From contig JADJFX010000009.1 in assembly GCA_016708345.1 (NCBI GenBank), positions 124,001 to 188,000 on the forward strand: DNA of 64,000 nt. Reading direction: 5' to 3'. Under the pieces are notes generated by a model, which was not told the DNA's origin, searched no databases, and saw only the letters and a program-made list of their open reading frames with translations. A program made the translations under genes and the position numbers. The first letter of the stretch is position 1. Each line of letters opens with the position of its first letter. Source of the DNA: Candidatus Rhodoferax bjergmarkensis. GTDB taxonomy: Bacteria > Pseudomonadota > Gammaproteobacteria > Burkholderiales > Burkholderiaceae_C. Shown here piece by piece: positions 20,582 to 28,658 of the stretch.

Positions 20582-21028
20582 ATGAGCGACGCCAATGTCC
20601 ATGTTCAGCTGAACCAAAAGCAGGACTACCAGTTTGACATTCATTTTGGGGGAGAAATTCCTGCCCTCATGGGGGATGAGCCGCCCCCGCTGGGTCAGGG
20701 TCTGGGGCCGTCGCCGGTGCAACTGCTGGCTGCGGCGGTGGGCAATTGCATGTCTGATTCCCTTTTATTTGCCTTGCGCAAGTTCAAGCAAAAGCCCGAA
20801 CCCCTGAAGTGCGACGTGTATCCACAAGTCGGGCGCAGCGCTGAGGGCCGCCTGCGTGTTTTGAGCATCCGGGTGGTGCTGACCTTGGGGGTGCCTGCAG
20901 CTGCACTGGAGCATCTGGACCGTGTGCTGGGCCAGTTTGAGTCCTTCTGCACAGTGGCGCAAAGTGTGGGGCAGGGGGTGGACATCAGCGTCGAAGTGCT
21001 TGACGGGCTTGGTGTGCGATTAAAGTAA
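20582..21028 (+). CDS. OsmC-family peroxiredoxin-like protein
   Basis: 148 residues from ATG 20582. OsmC/Ohr hallmarks are present: a first Cys in AAAVGNCMSDSLLFAL and a second Cys in FESFCTVAQSV, the pair that reduces organic hydroperoxides or persulfides. A longer frame reaches back into the preceding gene and is not needed. It acts in the cytoplasm. In this operon the most likely role is detoxifying reactive sulfur or peroxide species; this is inferred from the regulator type. Confidence 0.85.
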   Translation: MSDANVHVQLNQKQDYQFDIHFGGEIPALMGDEPPPLGQGLGPSPVQLLAAAVGNCMSDSLLFALRKFKQKPEPLKCDVYPQVGRSAEGRLRVLSIRVVLTLGVPAAALEHLDRVLGQFESFCTVAQSVGQGVDISVEVLDGLGVRLK

Positions 21029-21050
21029 GCCCCCAGAAAAGGAAATACCG

Positions 21051-21341
21051 ATGACCCAATTGACCGATGCATCCGCCCGTACCGATGTCCTGAACCGCCT
21101 GCGCCGTGCCGAAGGCCAAATTCGTGGCGTACAGCGCATGATTGAAGAGGGCGAGAGCTGCCTGAAAATCGGGCAACAGTTCTCCGCCGTGCGCAAGGCG
21201 CTGGACAGCACCTACCTGCGCATGACCATGTGCTTCATGGAGCAAGAACTGGACGCCTGCCTGCAGCCGGACGAGTCCCAAAAAGCCGGGCTGGATGCGA
21301 TGCTCAAAGAGATGGAAACCATGCTGGCGCGCATGGGCTAG
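21051..21341 (+). CDS. CsoR/CstR-family (DUF156) thiol-type repressor
   Basis: 96 residues, all-helical DUF156 fold (LRRAEGQIRGVQRMIEEGESC, then FSAVRKALDSTYLRMTMC). Copper sensors of this family use Cys-x-His-x3-Cys; here C37 and C61 are kept but the His position four residues before C61 is Arg57. That places it with the persulfide-sensing CstR-like members, not copper sensors. AAGGA precedes the start. The two palindromes at 15864-15901 are its probable operators, giving a self-regulated operon. Confidence 0.85.
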   Translation: MTQLTDASARTDVLNRLRRAEGQIRGVQRMIEEGESCLKIGQQFSAVRKALDSTYLRMTMCFMEQELDACLQPDESQKAGLDAMLKEMETMLARMG

Positions 21342-21390
21342 GTTTATGGTTTTCTGTGTGATACCAGCGCTGAACTTTAACCATCAAAAC

Positions 21391-21445
21391 AGCCTCTACC
21401 GCACGTAAATACTGCGCAAGCAGCTACAAGAAGCGATTTGTAGCG
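21391..21445 (+). repeat. Dispersed intergenic repeat, copy 1
   Basis: Reads CCTCTACCGCACGTAAATAC then TGCGCAAGCAGCTA, followed by GATTTGTAGCG. It matches copies near 26861, 30799, 49512 (reverse), 58511 and 62510. It lies between the convergent csoR-like and rquA genes in about 220 bases with no other feature. Confidence 0.8.
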
Positions 21446-21568
21446 ATTTGAAGCTAAATTTCCCACGCTATCCCCAACCCTTTATCCCCCCACCGGGCGA
21501 GAAAGGGAGCCTGAACAGGCTGCGGCCAATTTGGCAGCGTGCTTGACGGTCAGACGTACCTGCACCGA

Positions 21569-22345
21569 CTAAGCCTCGCGCGGTTTTTCAGCTTTTGTGA
21601 TGACCACTTTTTGGTACAAGCCGCCAAAATAGGTTTGCTTTTCAATTTTGAGTGGTCCCACGTCGGTCGGCAGCCATTCGCTGATTTCGCCGCGCCACAT
21701 GTCCATGGCAAAGGGTTCGAGCGTGGTGAGAATGGGCACCATGACATACCGGAACGGGCTCCATGCCACCGGGCGGTGGTAGTCCACGAAAATGATTTTT
21801 CCACCGGGTTGGGTTACACGCAGGGCTTCTTCAATGGTTTTGCGCCGCACTTCGGCGGGCTGCTCGTGCAGCAGAAAAAACACCACCACGGCGTGCCGGC
21901 TTGCGTCCTCAAACTGCAATGCGGTGGAGTCCTGGCGCGTGACCGAGACTTGACGCGACGCAGCTTTAAGTTTGTTTTGCAGGTTGGCAATTTGAATGGG
22001 CGCGACATCAATCACAGCCAAACTGCCCTGCGGGCCGAGTCGGCGCACCAAGTGCTCGGTAAAGTCGCCGTAAACGCAGGCCACTTGCAATACTTTGCCC
22101 TCGATGGCTTCGCCCAGTTCCGCCAGCGCGGCATTGCGCAGACGCGCAAAATTGCCCCACAAAATGAGGTTGACCAACCACTGCCGTTCAAAAATTCGAA
22201 CGGCGTTGGGGTGCAGGTAAGCCCACCAATACGTTTTTTCCAGGTAGTCGGGAATGGTGACGGCAGCGAAAGGCGGGGTGGTCGCCTTGACCAGCGCCAG
22301 CGGGGATTCCAAGTGCGCGAAGTGCGCGTTATTTTTATGATTCAC
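21569..22345 (-). CDS. rquA: RquA, rhodoquinone biosynthesis enzyme (SAM-dependent, methyltransferase fold)
   Basis: 258 residues. The sequence matches the RquA pattern as I know it: IPDYLEKTYWWAYLHPNAV, FERQWLVNLILWGNFARLR, VLQVACVYGDFT in place of the usual methyltransferase glycine motif, VVFFLLHEQP, GKIIFVDYHRP and FGGLYQKVVITK. RquA converts ubiquinone to rhodoquinone by transferring an amino group from SAM; rhodoquinone is the low-potential electron donor for fumarate reduction. It begins 13 bases after frdD on the same strand, so one operon probably makes both the enzyme and its quinone. Ordinary methyltransferase is the alternative but fits the motifs less well. Confidence 0.9.
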   Translation of the reverse strand: MNHKNNAHFAHLESPLALVKATTPPFAAVTIPDYLEKTYWWAYLHPNAVRIFERQWLVNLILWGNFARLRNAALAELGEAIEGKVLQVACVYGDFTEHLVRRLGPQGSLAVIDVAPIQIANLQNKLKAASRQVSVTRQDSTALQFEDASRHAVVVFFLLHEQPAEVRRKTIEEALRVTQPGGKIIFVDYHRPVAWSPFRYVMVPILTTLEPFAMDMWRGEISEWLPTDVGPLKIEKQTYFGGLYQKVVITKAEKPREA

Positions 22346-22358
22346 AAACAGATCTCAG

Positions 22359-22718
22359 TCAGATGGGTGCAGCAGGGACAATGCGAAACAGGTAAAGCAC
22401 CGACAAGACGGTGCCAATGGCGGCGCTCAAGTACACCACCACCGCCACCAACGCATCCTGCCGCAGCCCAAAATCAAACAGCGTCACGCGCAGCCGGTGA
22501 GCTGCGTGCCATAGAAACAGTGTGATGACCCCACCGAGGAACAACTTGCCAAACCAGTGCGCGGCAAAGGCATGGAAATTTTCATAGCTCAGCACTGCAG
22601 GCGCTTGGCCCATCGCGAGCATCAAGAACAAAAGCACCAGCACCGGGGCCAAAAAGGCTGCCAGCGTACCGCCAGCCGCGAAGAGGCTCCAAACAATCGG
22701 TTTATTCGACTTGGCCAT
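22359..22718 (-). CDS. frdD: Fumarate reductase membrane anchor subunit D
   Basis: 119 residues from ATG 22718, two bases after the frdC stop, with GAGGTGA upstream. Three membrane helices can be seen (SLFAAGGTLAAFLAPVLVLL, FLGGVITLFLWHAAHRLR, ALVAVVVYLSAAIGTVLSVL). Length and layout fit the FrdD anchor, which with FrdC holds the catalytic dimer and the quinone site at the inner membrane. The WHAAHRLR stretch resembles the FrdD H-rich helix. Confidence 0.87.
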   Translation of the reverse strand: MAKSNKPIVWSLFAAGGTLAAFLAPVLVLLFLMLAMGQAPAVLSYENFHAFAAHWFGKLFLGGVITLFLWHAAHRLRVTLFDFGLRQDALVAVVVYLSAAIGTVLSVLYLFRIVPAAPI

Positions 22719-22720
22719 GC

Positions 22721-23188
22721 TTAGATCACCTCTGCAAAACTCAAAACAATCAGCGACACAATCGCCCACACGGCGTAGTGCGCAGCCACGATGTATTTCC
22801 CGGCCACAAACTCCTCGCCAATCTGCACCGGCAAAGCCTTGGGTGTCACGTTAAACCAGCTGGTGGCGTTGTGTATGGCGAAGATGAGCACCAGCACCAA
22901 GCCCACCACACTGACGGGGCCTTGCAGGGCTGCGGTAAACGACTCGTAGGCAGCCTGCCCCGCCGACAAACGCTCAATGGCGCACAGCATCAGCAGCGCG
23001 AAAGCACCGATAAAAACGCACGTAACCTCGCGCGACAAGTAACGCAGGTAGCGCGGGTGTTTGAGGTACCAGCCGGTTTTGGACACCTCGCGCACATAAG
23101 GCCTGCGGCTGGGCTGATGCCGCCTGCCAACCAGCTTGCGCCGGTCGCCTTCTGCGCGCAGGTGGGGCTTGTGGGGATGGTGGCTCAT
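22721..23188 (-). CDS. frdC: Fumarate reductase membrane anchor subunit C
   Basis: 155 residues. After a basic N-terminus comes the FrdC-type RRPYVREVSKTGWYLKHPRY segment, followed by three membrane helices and TSWFNVTPKALPVQIG, as in E. coli FrdC. Start overlaps the frdB stop by four bases. With FrdD it anchors FrdAB and binds the quinol. Confidence 0.88.
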   Translation of the reverse strand: MSHHPHKPHLRAEGDRRKLVGRRHQPSRRPYVREVSKTGWYLKHPRYLRYLSREVTCVFIGAFALLMLCAIERLSAGQAAYESFTAALQGPVSVVGLVLVLIFAIHNATSWFNVTPKALPVQIGEEFVAGKYIVAAHYAVWAIVSLIVLSFAEVI

Positions 23189-23928
23189 GATTTGCCTCCG
23201 GGTAACAGATGTTCTTTAAACCAGTCAATGGTGCTGGCAACTTTAACTTGCTGCAACGCGCCAGCCGGGTCCACCGCCTTGGGGCACACCTCGGAGCAGG
23301 CACCCACAAACGAGCACTCCCAAACGCCTTCGTGGGTGGCAATCACTTCCTGGCGCTCGTCGCGCCCGCCATCGCGCGAATCCAGGTTGTAGCGGTGCGC
23401 CAGCGTGATGGCGGCCGGGCCAATGAACTTGGGCTGCAAGGCATATTCGGGGCACGCGGCATAACACAGCATGCAGTTGATGCACATGGAGAACTGCCGG
23501 TACTTCATCAATTGCGCAGGCGTTTGCTTGTACTCACCCTGCTCAATGCTCTTTTTCTCTTTGGGGATGAGGTAGGGTTTGACGCGCTTGAGCTTGTCGA
23601 TGAAGTCGTCCGCGACCGTGACCAAGTCGCGCTCAATCGGGAAATTCGCCAGCGGTTCGACGCGAATCACACCCTTGTAGTCGCGCAAAAAGGCGTGGCA
23701 TGAGAGCTTGGGTTCGCCGTTGACCATCATGCCGCAACTGCCGCACACCGCCATATGGCAAGACCAGCGGTAAGACAGGGTGGGGTCTATGTTTTCCTTG
23801 ATGGCATTGAGGGCGTCCAGCACCACCCACTCTTCCTTGCAGCGCACTTCGTACTGCTGAAAATGCGGCTCGTCATCTGTCTTGGGGTTGTAGCGCAAAA
23901 CTTCCAGGTGAACCAGTCGTTCTTTCAT
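23185..23928 (-). CDS. frdB: Fumarate reductase iron-sulfur subunit
   Basis: 247 residues. [2Fe-2S] ligands are seen in SCHMAVCGSCGMMVNGEPKL with the fourth Cys in LSCHAF; the 4Fe and 3Fe cluster Cys appear in CINCMLCYAACPE and CSFVGACSEVCPKAVDP. This carries electrons from the membrane quinol to FrdA. It overlaps frdA and frdC by four bases each. Confidence 0.94.
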   Translation of the reverse strand: MKERLVHLEVLRYNPKTDDEPHFQQYEVRCKEEWVVLDALNAIKENIDPTLSYRWSCHMAVCGSCGMMVNGEPKLSCHAFLRDYKGVIRVEPLANFPIERDLVTVADDFIDKLKRVKPYLIPKEKKSIEQGEYKQTPAQLMKYRQFSMCINCMLCYAACPEYALQPKFIGPAAITLAHRYNLDSRDGGRDERQEVIATHEGVWECSFVGACSEVCPKAVDPAGALQQVKVASTIDWFKEHLLPGGKS

Positions 23929-25682
23929 TTGTGTGCTCCCGAATAATCGCGCACACCGGGTGGCGATTTGGTTATCACCACATCCAGATACTCCACCCGG
24001 GGTGTCTTCAAGCCCTGGTAATAGGCCATGCTGTGGCGCAGGTAGTTGATGTCGTCCCGCTCCACATAGTCAAGCCGCTGGTGAGCGCCGCGCGACTCCT
24101 TGCGTGCCAGCGCCCCCACCGTGAGGGCCGAAGCGCAGTCCAGCATGCAGCCCAGCTCCAGCACCTGGAACAGGTCGGTGTTGAACACATTGCTCTTGTC
24201 GGTAAGGATGACTTTTTGGTAGCGCTGGCGCAGTTGGTCGATCTTGGTCACTGCTTCCTGCAGCCCGGCTTCGGTGCGGTAAATGCCGACGTTTTTTTCC
24301 ATCGTGTCCATCATCTCCTTGCGCAAGCCCGACAGCGATTCGTTGCCATCGGTGCGCGAGAAAAGTTCACGAATACGGGCTTGCGACTCCCTGGCGTGCT
24401 GCACCAGGGCATTGGTGTTGGTTGGCGGCGCATTTTTGATGTAGTCCATGGCCGACATGGCCGCACTCTTGCCAAACACCAGCAATTCCACCAAGGAGTT
24501 GGAGCCCAGCCGGTTGGCTCCGTTCAGGCTGACGCAAGCACATTCGCCAGCGGCGAACAAGCCCGGCAGCGTGGTAGCGGCCTGGGTGTTGGTCGAGATG
24601 CCACCCATCATGTAGTGCACCACCGGGCGAATCGGCACGGCGTCCTTCACGATGTCCACGCCCAGGTAAGCAATGGCCAGCTCGCGCACCAGTGGCAGGC
24701 GCTCGGTAATGTGTTTTTCGCCCAGGTGGCGCATGTCCAGCATCACGCACTCACCCCATTCGGTGCTGACCGTATTGCCTTTTTGCAACTCATGCCAATA
24801 GGCCTGGCTCACGCGATCGCGCGGGCCCAGTTCCATGGTCTTGAGTTGGGGCTTGCCCAGCGGCGTTTCGGGGCCCATGCCGTAGTCCTGAAGGTAGCGG
24901 CGTCCATTCTTGTTGACCAGCACACCGCCTTCACCCCGGCACGCCTCGGTCAGCAAACTGCCGGTATTGGGCAAGCCGGTGGGGTGGTACTGCACAAACT
25001 CCATGTCCTTCAGCGGTACACCTGCCCGGTAAGCCAGCGCCATGCCATCACCGGTCTTGATCGCGCCATTGGTGCTGAACGGGAAAATGCGGCCCGCGCC
25101 ACCACCGGCAATGATGACCGACTTGGCATGAAACTGCTTGATCATGCCGCTACGCATCTCCATGGCGGTAAGGCCCTGGCAGCGGCCTTCGTCCACCAAC
25201 AAATCCAGCGCGAAATACTCGTCAAAACGAATGATCGAAGGGTATTGCAGTGTGGTTTGAAACAGCGTGTGCAGAATGTGAAAGCCCGACTTGTCTGCCG
25301 CAAACCAGGTGCGCTGCTTCTTCATGCCGCCAAAGGGTCGCACCGCCACCGAGCCATCAGGCTCGCGGTTCCAGGGGCAGCCCCAGTGCTCCAGCTGCAG
25401 TAACTCCTTGGGAGCTTCCTTCACAAAATACTCCACGCAGTCCTGGTCAGACAACCAGTCGCCACCGCCCACGGTGTCGTCAAAGTGCATGTCAAAGCTG
25501 TCGTCGGACTTGATCACGCCGGCTGCGCCCCCCTCGGCTGCACAGGTGTGGCTGCGCATGGGGTAGACCTTTGAGATCAGCGCAATGCGCAACGCCGGGT
25601 TGGCCTGGGCCAGCGCAATGGCTGCCCGCAAACCCGCACCTCCGGCACCAACGATGGCGACATCGGTATTGACAATTTCCAT
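23925..25682 (-). CDS. frdA: Fumarate reductase flavoprotein subunit
   Basis: 585 residues from ATG 25682, chosen because MEIVNTDVAIVGAGGAGLRA places the Rossmann GxGxxG near the N-terminus and AAGG precedes it; an upstream extension to 25805 has no support. The covalent-FAD region MRSHTCAAEGGAAG and the active-site region QYHPTGLPNTGSLLTEACRG are intact. It catalyses fumarate to succinate at the cytoplasmic face. Four-subunit frd order with rquA points to reduction by rhodoquinol under low oxygen; a succinate dehydrogenase role is less likely because FrdC and FrdD are of the fumarate-reductase type. Confidence 0.94.
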   Translation of the reverse strand: MEIVNTDVAIVGAGGAGLRAAIALAQANPALRIALISKVYPMRSHTCAAEGGAAGVIKSDDSFDMHFDDTVGGGDWLSDQDCVEYFVKEAPKELLQLEHWGCPWNREPDGSVAVRPFGGMKKQRTWFAADKSGFHILHTLFQTTLQYPSIIRFDEYFALDLLVDEGRCQGLTAMEMRSGMIKQFHAKSVIIAGGGAGRIFPFSTNGAIKTGDGMALAYRAGVPLKDMEFVQYHPTGLPNTGSLLTEACRGEGGVLVNKNGRRYLQDYGMGPETPLGKPQLKTMELGPRDRVSQAYWHELQKGNTVSTEWGECVMLDMRHLGEKHITERLPLVRELAIAYLGVDIVKDAVPIRPVVHYMMGGISTNTQAATTLPGLFAAGECACVSLNGANRLGSNSLVELLVFGKSAAMSAMDYIKNAPPTNTNALVQHARESQARIRELFSRTDGNESLSGLRKEMMDTMEKNVGIYRTEAGLQEAVTKIDQLRQRYQKVILTDKSNVFNTDLFQVLELGCMLDCASALTVGALARKESRGAHQRLDYVERDDINYLRHSMAYYQGLKTPRVEYLDVVITKSPPGVRDYSGAHK

Positions 25683-26014
25683 GCTTACCCTTCCATCCCT
25701 GAAGTGATTCCAACGCTTGAACACCTTTGCAGCCCAGTTGTCGATGCAGGAATAAATGCACACAAACTGCAAGAAATGGGCACCACTCGGGGAGTATCGC
25801 ACCAAGGTATTGCATTTTCGTGTTGCTGGCCTCGTTCGATCTGGAGCAATCTGGCGTTGCCAGCAAGCGCCAAAGGCCTATATCAAAATGGTTGTTTTGC
25901 GGTTCTGGCCGCTTTTTTTACGGCAGACTGAGTATTGCGTTTTGCACCAAAGCCCCGTAACCTTGCCCTCTTTCAATGCACCCAGTGATGCACTGACAGT
26001 TACCGGAACCCACC
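25683..26014. promoter_or_regulatory. Intergenic region upstream of frdABCD and the PilZ gene
   Basis: 332 bases between divergent genes; it must hold the frd promoter. I looked for an FNR-type TTGAT-N4-ATCAA site and found none convincing. Short open frames here are unsupported. Confidence 0.5.
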
Positions 26015-26392
26015 ATGACCAAACCAGTGATCAAAGGCATTCGGCATTTCTCTCGCGTCCCGTTTCATGCCCAGGCGCAGTTGCGTCTGGATGAACGCAC
26101 ACTCGACGTGCAATTGCTTGACATTGCCCTCAGGGGGGCGTTGGTCGAAACCAGCGAGGCGCAAAGCTTGGTTCCCTACGAAAAATGCACTCTAACACTG
26201 TCTCTTGCGGGCGGCGATGACTCCATCGTCATGGAGGGTGTCGTCGTGCATCTCGAAGGCCAGCATGTTGGCATTGAATGCCAGCACATTGACATTGGCA
26301 GCCTGACCCAATTGCGTCGGCTGGTGGAGTTGAACACGGGCGACGGCGACCTGATGAACCGGGAGCTTTCGAATCTTTTCCTGCGCGGCTGA
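26015..26392 (+). CDS. PilZ-domain protein
   Basis: 125 residues made of a single PilZ domain. The c-di-GMP motif RxxxR is present (RHFSRV, residues about 10-15); the second motif D/NxSxxG appears as DIALRG, with Ala in place of Ser, which may weaken binding. Lone PilZ proteins usually act as c-di-GMP effectors in motility or adhesion, relevant here because LapD reads the same messenger. No direct partner is visible. Confidence 0.82.
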   Translation: MTKPVIKGIRHFSRVPFHAQAQLRLDERTLDVQLLDIALRGALVETSEAQSLVPYEKCTLTLSLAGGDDSIVMEGVVVHLEGQHVGIECQHIDIGSLTQLRRLVELNTGDGDLMNRELSNLFLRG

Positions 26393-26400
26393 CCGGTGGC

Positions 26401-26679
26401 TCACGCGCTGTAGGTTTTTACGCTCATTTCGCCATCAAATTCAGCCTGCAGATCGGCTGCACAAATACGCAAAGGGTCGCAGCCTGAGTACAGGGCAAAC
26501 TGAAAGCACACTTTGGCGTAAACCGCATCATTTCGCAGCCTGATCGGGTCCACATTGCAGCCTTGGCCGGCCATCAGCCATTTGAAATCCACTTCCAGCA
26601 GCATATCGCTACGCTGGTGGCTGCTCAGATGACCGTACGCCGTTCTATCGTGATAAATGCTCTCTGTTTGCAGGTACAT
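26401..26679 (-). CDS. Conserved hypothetical protein (Comamonadaceae-type)
   Basis: 92 residues from ATG 26679, with GGGAG seven bases upstream. The start MYLQTESIYHDRTAYGHLSS and the core SDMLLEVDFKWLMAGQG look conserved, with a second half that could carry helices (DAVYAKVCFQFALYSG). No signal peptide or known domain. Convergent with the PilZ gene. Function unknown. Confidence 0.7.
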   Translation of the reverse strand: MYLQTESIYHDRTAYGHLSSHQRSDMLLEVDFKWLMAGQGCNVDPIRLRNDAVYAKVCFQFALYSGCDPLRICAADLQAEFDGEMSVKTYSA

Positions 26680-26860
26680 GGTGAACTCCCGGTGAGGCTG
26701 TTGGCGGGCTTGTCTCGGCCTGCTAATAAATATAGGAATGGCTTTTGCGGGTGATGTCTGGAAATGATGGAGCAACTCCCGTCAATCCGGCCCTTAACAA
26801 AATCCATCCGCATGAGCCTTGTATCGGCACATTTCAGGGATGTTTTCAAAAATTTTGGTC

Positions 26861-26915
26861 TTTTTGGCCTCTGGCGCACGTCAATCGTGCGCAAGCAGCT
26901 ATATTATTAATAGCA
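26861..26915 (+). repeat. Dispersed intergenic repeat, copy 2
   Basis: TTTTTGGCCTCTGGCGCACG then TCAATCGTGCGCAAGCAGCT, with a GCGCACG/CGTGCGC inverted core. It sits in the 270-base gap before the NYN gene, close to its translation start. Confidence 0.78.
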
Positions 26916-26952
26916 GTTGGCATGCTGCCACCTGCTGCACAAAGGAAAAAAC

Positions 26953-27558
26953 GTGAACACCAGCGCCATTTGCCGGCCCGATCAGTCGGTCGCTCTGTAT
27001 TGGGATTTTGAAAACCTGCACGCCAGCCTGTCAGAAGCGCGCCTGGGTGAGGGCTCCTACGGCCGTCCGGATGGCCGTTTCAAGTTGCAAGACCCGCTGA
27101 TCGATGTGTCGGCCATTGTGGCGCTGGCGTCATCGCTGGGGCCGGTGGCCATCAACCGTGCGTACTGCAACTGGCAGTTTTTTGGCCGCTACCGGGATGC
27201 CTTGCTGCAGGGAACGGTCGAACTCATCCAGCTCTTTCCGCCTGGCGCTACGGCCAAGAATGGTGCTGATATCAAGCTTTGTCTGGACGCATTTGAAGAC
27301 CTCACCCGTTTTCCCCATGTGGGGATTGTGCTGGTGGTGGGAGGTGACAGCGATTTCATGCCGCTGGCACAGAAAATCAAGGCCGCCGGAAAAAGGCTGA
27401 TCGGTGTGGGAACCCAAAAGTCCACCAACCGGCATTGGGCGGCGAGCTGCCATGAGTTTTTTTACTACGAAAATCTGGTGCAAGAGAGTCGCACTTCAGG
27501 ACAGGCCGGCGCGGCTGCGTTCATCGGCGAATCCGACCATCCTGCTGCGCCAGATTGA
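26953..27558 (+). CDS. NYN-domain (PIN-like) ribonuclease-type protein, LabA/DUF88 group
   Basis: 201 residues from GTG 26953, with AAAGGAAAAA just upstream. Acidic metal-binding residues of the NYN fold are seen in ALYWDFENLHASL, NGADIKLCLDAFEDL and VVGGDSDFMPLAQKIK. NYN proteins are predicted RNases. Many relatives carry a C-terminal OST-HTH/LOTUS domain; this one stops shortly after the catalytic domain, and the following bases hold only a short coding-like stretch in another frame, so it may be truncated. Confidence 0.82.
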   Translation: MNTSAICRPDQSVALYWDFENLHASLSEARLGEGSYGRPDGRFKLQDPLIDVSAIVALASSLGPVAINRAYCNWQFFGRYRDALLQGTVELIQLFPPGATAKNGADIKLCLDAFEDLTRFPHVGIVLVVGGDSDFMPLAQKIKAAGKRLIGVGTQKSTNRHWAASCHEFFYYENLVQESRTSGQAGAAAFIGESDHPAAPD

Positions 27559-27577
27559 CCCTGCAGCAGGCCAAGCA

Positions 27578-28519
27578 CTAGGGCTGATGACCCACCCGCA
27601 CGGTGATGTTGGGGTAGCGTTTGACCAGATCCTTCAGCTGCAAAAGACTTTTCCGGTTGCGTTCCTGGTTGTGTGTGAAGGCTCCGGGTTCCACTGAGTT
27701 GTCCCAACCCCAGCGCGTGTGGCTGGTGTCGCCGGTCAGCAGCACCGGCCCCTGTGGGGTTCTGACCAGATAGGCCGTGCTGCCCGCCGTGTGGCCGGGC
27801 ACGCTGATGGCAAAGACCGAGCCGTCTTCAAACACATCCATCAAGCCCTCCAGCCGGGCCTGCGGGTCCGGCTGAAAATCCCACTCCTGCAGCTGCGGCT
27901 TGTTGGCCAGCAAACGGTCGGCGGAGCCTTGCACAAAGACATTAAGCCAGTATTTATCGGAAGCCTCCGTGCGTCCGATGTACAGCGGCACATCGTTCGC
28001 AATGTCAGGCATGCCGGTGATATGGTCAAAATGCAGGTGGGTAAAAAATATGCCCGACAGCTTGCCGGGCAGGTCGCGCACGATGGCGGCGGTGCTCTTT
28101 TTGAGAGTCAGGCGGTCTAGGCGCGCGACCTTCACCATCAGCCAGCTCATGCCCGCCTCGCGTGGGTTGTCATGGAGTTTTTGCGCAATGCCGGTATCCA
28201 CCAAAAAATTCCCGCGCTGGGGGTGCTTCAGCACATGGGCATAGACCTGAATCGGCTCTTCGCGGTTATTGAGCCCGGCCTCCACAGCGGCCGGGTTGCG
28301 CAGATTGACCAGGCCCGCCAACGGACCTGACCAGTCGGCGCTGTTGACCGACTCCAGCTCAACCGGGCCGGGCTGCATCAGCAACTTCTCCAGCGCGGCA
28401 CTGCTGCTGGGTTTGCCGATGGCAGGGGCTCCCACTGCGTGGTTGGTGGTGCTGCAGCCCGGCAGCAATAAAAGGAGGGCCAAGCCCAGCGCCAGAGCCA
28501 GTGCAGAGTTTGCTTTCAT
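27578..28519 (-). CDS. Metallo-beta-lactamase-fold hydrolase, lipoprotein
   Basis: 313 residues from ATG 28519 with AAGGA upstream. The N-terminus is a lipoprotein signal (LALGLALLLLLPGC, lipobox LPGC). The metal motif THLHFDH is followed by VPGHTAGS, TGDTSH and a terminal VGHQP His, the full set for a binuclear zinc site. Overall layout is similar to lactonase-like MBL proteins, but the substrate is unknown. It should be anchored in the periplasm. Confidence 0.87.
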   Translation of the reverse strand: MKANSALALALGLALLLLLPGCSTTNHAVGAPAIGKPSSSAALEKLLMQPGPVELESVNSADWSGPLAGLVNLRNPAAVEAGLNNREEPIQVYAHVLKHPQRGNFLVDTGIAQKLHDNPREAGMSWLMVKVARLDRLTLKKSTAAIVRDLPGKLSGIFFTHLHFDHITGMPDIANDVPLYIGRTEASDKYWLNVFVQGSADRLLANKPQLQEWDFQPDPQARLEGLMDVFEDGSVFAISVPGHTAGSTAYLVRTPQGPVLLTGDTSHTRWGWDNSVEPGAFTHNQERNRKSLLQLKDLVKRYPNITVRVGHQP

Positions 28520-28658
28520 GGGGTTCCTTGGTGAGTCAAAGTGCAAAAAAGTGCACAATCAAAGTGATTATCGTAGCGCCTTGGGCCAAGATGGCTGATG
28601 ACAGAAAAGCTTTATAGTCGAGTCAAAAGTTAGCAAAAAATGTTTTAGAAAGTCAAAA

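Noticed and set aside
21051..21341. Copper sensor CsoR identity for the operon repressor
   Set aside because: The copper-binding His is Arg57; the window's copper genes are 10 kb away and lack the palindrome.
23931..25403. Open frame of 490 codons opposite frdA
   Set aside because: Antisense shadow of a conserved flavoprotein; no signal, domain or ribosome site.
25683..26014. Possible FNR box upstream of frdA
   Set aside because: No sequence close to TTGAT-N4-ATCAA was found; partial TTG/ATC words are too degenerate.
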